Positions 61,399-64,000 of a stretch of 64,000 bases of DNA are shown here, one piece after another (the first letter of the stretch is position 1; the number at the start of each line of letters is the position of its first letter). The stretch is from DAOMFB01 sp963721385 (GTDB taxonomy: Bacteria; Acidobacteriota; Thermoanaerobaculia; UBA5066). A model generated the notes under the pieces. It was not told the origin of the DNA. It did not search any database and worked only from the letters and a program-made list of their open reading frames with translations. The stretch covers positions 496,001 to 560,000 of the forward strand of contig CAVRJB010000013.1 of NCBI GenBank assembly GCA_963721385.1, read 5' to 3'. The translations under genes and the position numbers were made by a program.

Positions 61399-63354
61399 TC
61401 AGTTCGGGTGCCAGCGCAGGTACGCGCCGATGGTGTTGGCCTTGTAGTCGCCGTAGAGGTTGATCGTCTCCTCGTACTTGTCGTAGGCCCACTCGCCGAT
61501 GATCGAGAACTGCTTCGCGAACGGGATCTCGGCCCGGACGCGCGCGCGGTCGATCGTGAAGGCCGCGTTGCCCTGGTTCTCGAACCGCATCGCCGAGCCG
61601 GTCAGCATGAAGACGTCGAACGTGAGGCCGAGGTTGACCTCGTACGACATCCCCTTCTCGGCGTAAATCGACGCGACGGTCGTGAGGTTCTGCGGAATGA
61701 CGATCGGGATCGAGGTGTTGTTGTTGATCTGGCCGGCCTGGAAACCAATCGTGAGGGGTTTCCAGGGCGTGATCGAGATGTTGCCGGAGTAGAAGCGGTA
61801 CTTGGAGGAGAGGCCGAGGCCGACCCCGGAGTTGGAGTTGTCGACCCACTGGCCCGAGCCTCCGACCGTCAGGAAGTTCTTGAGCGTCCAGCTCCCGCGG
61901 AGCTTGAAGGTCTGCTGGTCCTGGAAGTCTGTCCGGACGATGGCGTGGTTGGCGCCCGAAGTCGAGTAGTCGCCGAGGACCGTGAAGCCGGCCATCGCGA
62001 ACGTCAGCCCCGCCTTGACCGTGTGGAAGTTCCGCTCGTAGATGCCGCCCTGCCCGCCGATCGGAAGGACGATCTCGGCCACGGACTCCGACAGGTTCAG
62101 GTCCTGCTTCGTGTACGAGTAGCCGCCGCGGATGGAGACCGGGCCGACTTTCCGGATGTTGACCGACGCGTCCCAGGTCTCGTCGTCCCGGACCATGTGG
62201 TTGTAGACCGGTGTCGAGAGAAAGTTCGTCGGGAGACCGCCCGTGTACGTGACGGCGTTGGCGAAGAGGGTGGAGATCAGCGCCGACCCGTTCTCGTCCC
62301 GGTGGCTCTGCCGCCATCCGGCGATGAAGTCGACGTTCTCCCCGAGCCCGTACTCGGCCCGCACCGCGCCGCGCCAGAAGGAGTTCCCGGCGCGGGGAGC
62401 CTGCGTCTCGCTGAGGCCGCTGAAGAACTGTCCGAGGGCGAAGCTGACCATGTTGCCCGCGGCGTTCTCGTTGTCGTTCGCGTCGAGATTGCCGCCCGTG
62501 TGGATGTAGGTGCCGGTGACGCGGCAGCGCGGGCAGAACTGCGCCGTGACCGCCGCGTTCGTGATCGGCTGGTTGACCGTCGTATCGGTCGAGTTCGAGT
62601 AGCTCGTCAGCTTGAGCGTCTGGCCGAGCACGGAGGTCGGGTAGTCCCCGGCGCCCTTGCCCGGCATCAGGGTCTGGACGTCGTTCTCGACCGTCTTCCG
62701 CCAGCCCTGGGTGACATGACCCGAGATCCCGTAGGCGTTGAAGAGGAGGCCGACGCGCGGCTCCTGGTCGACGACGCGGAGGGTCTCGTTCAGCTGGTAG
62801 ACGTTGCCGCCCACGAGGGCCGTCGTCGTGCCCGGGCCCGCGTAGTGGTTCTGGGTGTAGCCGAAGAGGGGCGAAACGATCTTGTCGGGCAGGAGGACGA
62901 GCTCGGCGTCGTAGATGTTGCGGTCGCGGTTCCACGTCTGCTGGCCGGGGATGATTCCCTGGTCGAGGAACGGGTTGGCGAAGGCGGGAAGCGCCGAGAA
63001 CATCTCCTGGTGCGAGTAGCGGAGCCGGAGCTGGTACCAGCCGGTCTTCCCGATCTCGAGCCGGCCGAACCCCTGGGGGCCGGCGCCGAGGTCGGAGACG
63101 TCGATGCGGAACTGGTCGAAGGCATTCGTCGCGCCGTCGAAGTTCGTCGTCGAGAGCGTGAAGGACCTGAGGTTGAAGCCCTGCTGCTCGTTGATCTGCG
63201 ACCGGTACATGTCCTCGTTGCCCGAGACGGACACCCACTTGTAGCCGACCTCGAGGTCGATGGGGATCGTCTCCGCGGCCGCCCCGAAGGCGGCGACGAG
63301 GAGGACGAGGGCCGCAGCGAGGGGGACGAGCCGGGTGAGTTTGTCTTTTCTCAT
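61399..63354 (-). CDS. MtrB/PioB family decaheme-associated outer-membrane porin
   Basis: 651 aa. Signal peptide RLVPLAAALVLLVAAFGAAA with cleavage before ETIPI. The mature protein is one long run of amphipathic beta strands ending in GAYLRWHPN, as in the 26-28-strand MtrB/PioB barrels that hold a multiheme cytochrome across the outer membrane. Recognisable parts are GYKWVSVSGNEDMYRSQINE, FNLRSFTLST, and LRLRYSHQEMFSALPAFANP. A CPRC pair occurs near residue 273; MtrB proteins also carry a CxxC, though near the N-terminus. It follows the multiheme cytochrome gene by 10 nt and is closed by a strong terminator, so the pair forms one electron-conduit operon. Confidence 0.88.
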   Translation of the reverse strand: MRKDKLTRLVPLAAALVLLVAAFGAAAETIPIDLEVGYKWVSVSGNEDMYRSQINEQQGFNLRSFTLSTTNFDGATNAFDQFRIDVSDLGAGPQGFGRLEIGKTGWYQLRLRYSHQEMFSALPAFANPFLDQGIIPGQQTWNRDRNIYDAELVLLPDKIVSPLFGYTQNHYAGPGTTTALVGGNVYQLNETLRVVDQEPRVGLLFNAYGISGHVTQGWRKTVENDVQTLMPGKGAGDYPTSVLGQTLKLTSYSNSTDTTVNQPITNAAVTAQFCPRCRVTGTYIHTGGNLDANDNENAAGNMVSFALGQFFSGLSETQAPRAGNSFWRGAVRAEYGLGENVDFIAGWRQSHRDENGSALISTLFANAVTYTGGLPTNFLSTPVYNHMVRDDETWDASVNIRKVGPVSIRGGYSYTKQDLNLSESVAEIVLPIGGQGGIYERNFHTVKAGLTFAMAGFTVLGDYSTSGANHAIVRTDFQDQQTFKLRGSWTLKNFLTVGGSGQWVDNSNSGVGLGLSSKYRFYSGNISITPWKPLTIGFQAGQINNNTSIPIVIPQNLTTVASIYAEKGMSYEVNLGLTFDVFMLTGSAMRFENQGNAAFTIDRARVRAEIPFAKQFSIIGEWAYDKYEETINLYGDYKANTIGAYLRWHPN

Positions 63355-63364
63355 CGGCCGTCTC

Positions 63365-64000
63365 CTACTTGAAGAGCTGCGGCGAGAAGTTGGAACCGTG
63401 GACGGCGGTGTGGCACGTCGTGCAGTTCCTCCACTTCGGCAGCGAGATGTTGTGAATGGACGGAGGCTGCGAGCCGGCCGTCGGCCACCCGAGGTTCGAG
63501 TGGCACTCGAGGCAGAGCGCGGCGACCGTGGAGCGGGTCAGCATGTGCATGTTCGGCGAGCCGTGCGGCCGGTGGCAGCTCATGCAGTTCCCCGCCACGT
63601 TGGTCACGTGCTCGTAGACGTGCGGCCCCTTCTTCTCGGCGTGGCACGAGACGCAGATCAGGTCTCCCGCGCGGGTCAGCTTGATCGTCTGGCCCTGGGG
63701 GCGCCCGTGGGCGTTGTGGCACGACGAGCAGTCGATGCCGCCGCGCCCGACGTGGTGCGTGTACGGCTCGCTCTTGAACGACGTGACCGGCCCCGCATGG
63801 CACCCGCCGCAAAGCTCCACCTGGGGCTTGACGAGCAGTTTCTGCGTGCGGAAGTCGGCGTGGTGAACGGAGTGACAGCTCAGGCAGTTGACCGCTTCCG
63901 AGGAGGCGTGGACGCCGGTCCGGTAGGACCAGCGCTCCCGCATCTTGTCGTGGCAGCCGAGGCAGGTCTCGGAGCCCTGCCAGCCCTTCAGGCCGCGGAT
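63365..64000 (-). CDS. multiheme c-type cytochrome (DmsE/MtrA/PioA-like), N-terminus outside window
   Basis: The gene runs in from the right edge; about 211 residues are visible. Eight CxxCH heme sites are present: CLGCH, CLSCH, CGGCH, CSSCH, CVSCH, CMSCH, CLECH and CTTCH, spaced 20-30 residues, with extra His residues (SVHHADF, THHVGRGG, HRPHGSPN) for bis-His ligation. The spacing and repeats match the DmsE/MtrA decaheme family, so one or two more hemes probably lie outside. Together with the porin downstream it would carry electrons across the outer membrane. Confidence 0.9.
   Translation of the reverse strand: MRGLKGWQGSETCLGCHDKMRERWSYRTGVHASSEAVNCLSCHSVHHADFRTQKLLVKPQVELCGGCHAGPVTSFKSEPYTHHVGRGGIDCSSCHNAHGRPQGQTIKLTRAGDLICVSCHAEKKGPHVYEHVTNVAGNCMSCHRPHGSPNMHMLTRSTVAALCLECHSNLGWPTAGSQPPSIHNISLPKWRNCTTCHTAVHGSNFSPQLFK

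Overview
GC-rich chromosomal DNA of a Gram-negative (diderm) bacterium. Lipopolysaccharide genes (kdsA, kdsB, kdsC, kdsD, an lpxH-type hydrolase), lolA, two outer-membrane beta-barrel proteins and an exosortase H locus all point to an outer membrane. The mix of a Ser/Thr kinase fused to a TolB-like propeller, FHA/TPR sigma-54 activators, an MtrB/PioB porin with a multiheme cytochrome, and a eukaryote-like citrate synthase fits an Acidobacteriota-like (or deltaproteobacterial/myxobacterial-like) lineage. This taxonomic reading is inference. No rRNA, tRNA, CRISPR array, IS element or integrated phage was seen.

Layout. 1-2.7 kb (minus): coupled operon pgpA-murB-manC-moxR (phospholipid, peptidoglycan and GDP-mannose synthesis), divergent from recA. 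3.9-9 kb: a large outer-membrane protein, a secreted guanidino-enzyme-like protein and a small secreted protein. 9.1-16.1 kb (plus): purH-lolA-yajQ, a prenyl diphosphate synthase, a TPR protein, then kdsB-pyrG. 16.2-22.6 kb: FHA-GAF sigma-54 activator, 5'-nucleotidase, Ser/Thr kinase. 22.6-27.3 kb: kdsA, a pilin, an unusual ABC ATPase, kdsD-kdsC, and tatA-tatC on the other strand. 27.4-31.9 kb: ctpA facing an Ig-like protein/exosortase H operon. 31.9-38.8 kb: deacetylase, YbhN-type flippase, small Cys-rich protein, citrate synthase, lon, PilZ. 38.8-47.3 kb: methyltransferase, WYL regulator, alanyl-tRNA editing protein, GDPD, then nrdR-hsp20-lon-thiL-DUF2062. 47.3-50.8 kb: accessory stretch with an isolated phage/CIS spike gene, small proteins, methyltransferase and AraC regulator. 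50.8-58.4 kb (minus): very large TPR sigma-54 activator, then dppB-dppC and a TMTC-like membrane TPR protein. 58.5-61.3 kb: glycosyltransferase, aroA, lpxH. 61.4-64 kb (minus): multiheme cytochrome and MtrB/PioB porin, a likely trans-outer-membrane electron conduit, cut by the right edge.

Two window-wide patterns matter when using this annotation. First, seven genes (murB, the recA-proximal outer-membrane protein, the 5'-nucleotidase, the pilin, tatC, the spike gene and the large sigma-54 activator) are broken by eight one-base indels; seven are single extra bases, mostly in short homopolymers, and conserved protein resumes in the next frame. I annotate each as one gene spanning the shift and suspect consensus errors. 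Second, many first-in-operon genes have no Shine-Dalgarno sequence but carry a TANNNT hexamer exactly 6 nt (or 8-12 nt) before the start codon, which suggests leaderless or nearly leaderless mRNAs. Genes inside operons are instead packed with ATGA/GTGA/TTGA overlaps.
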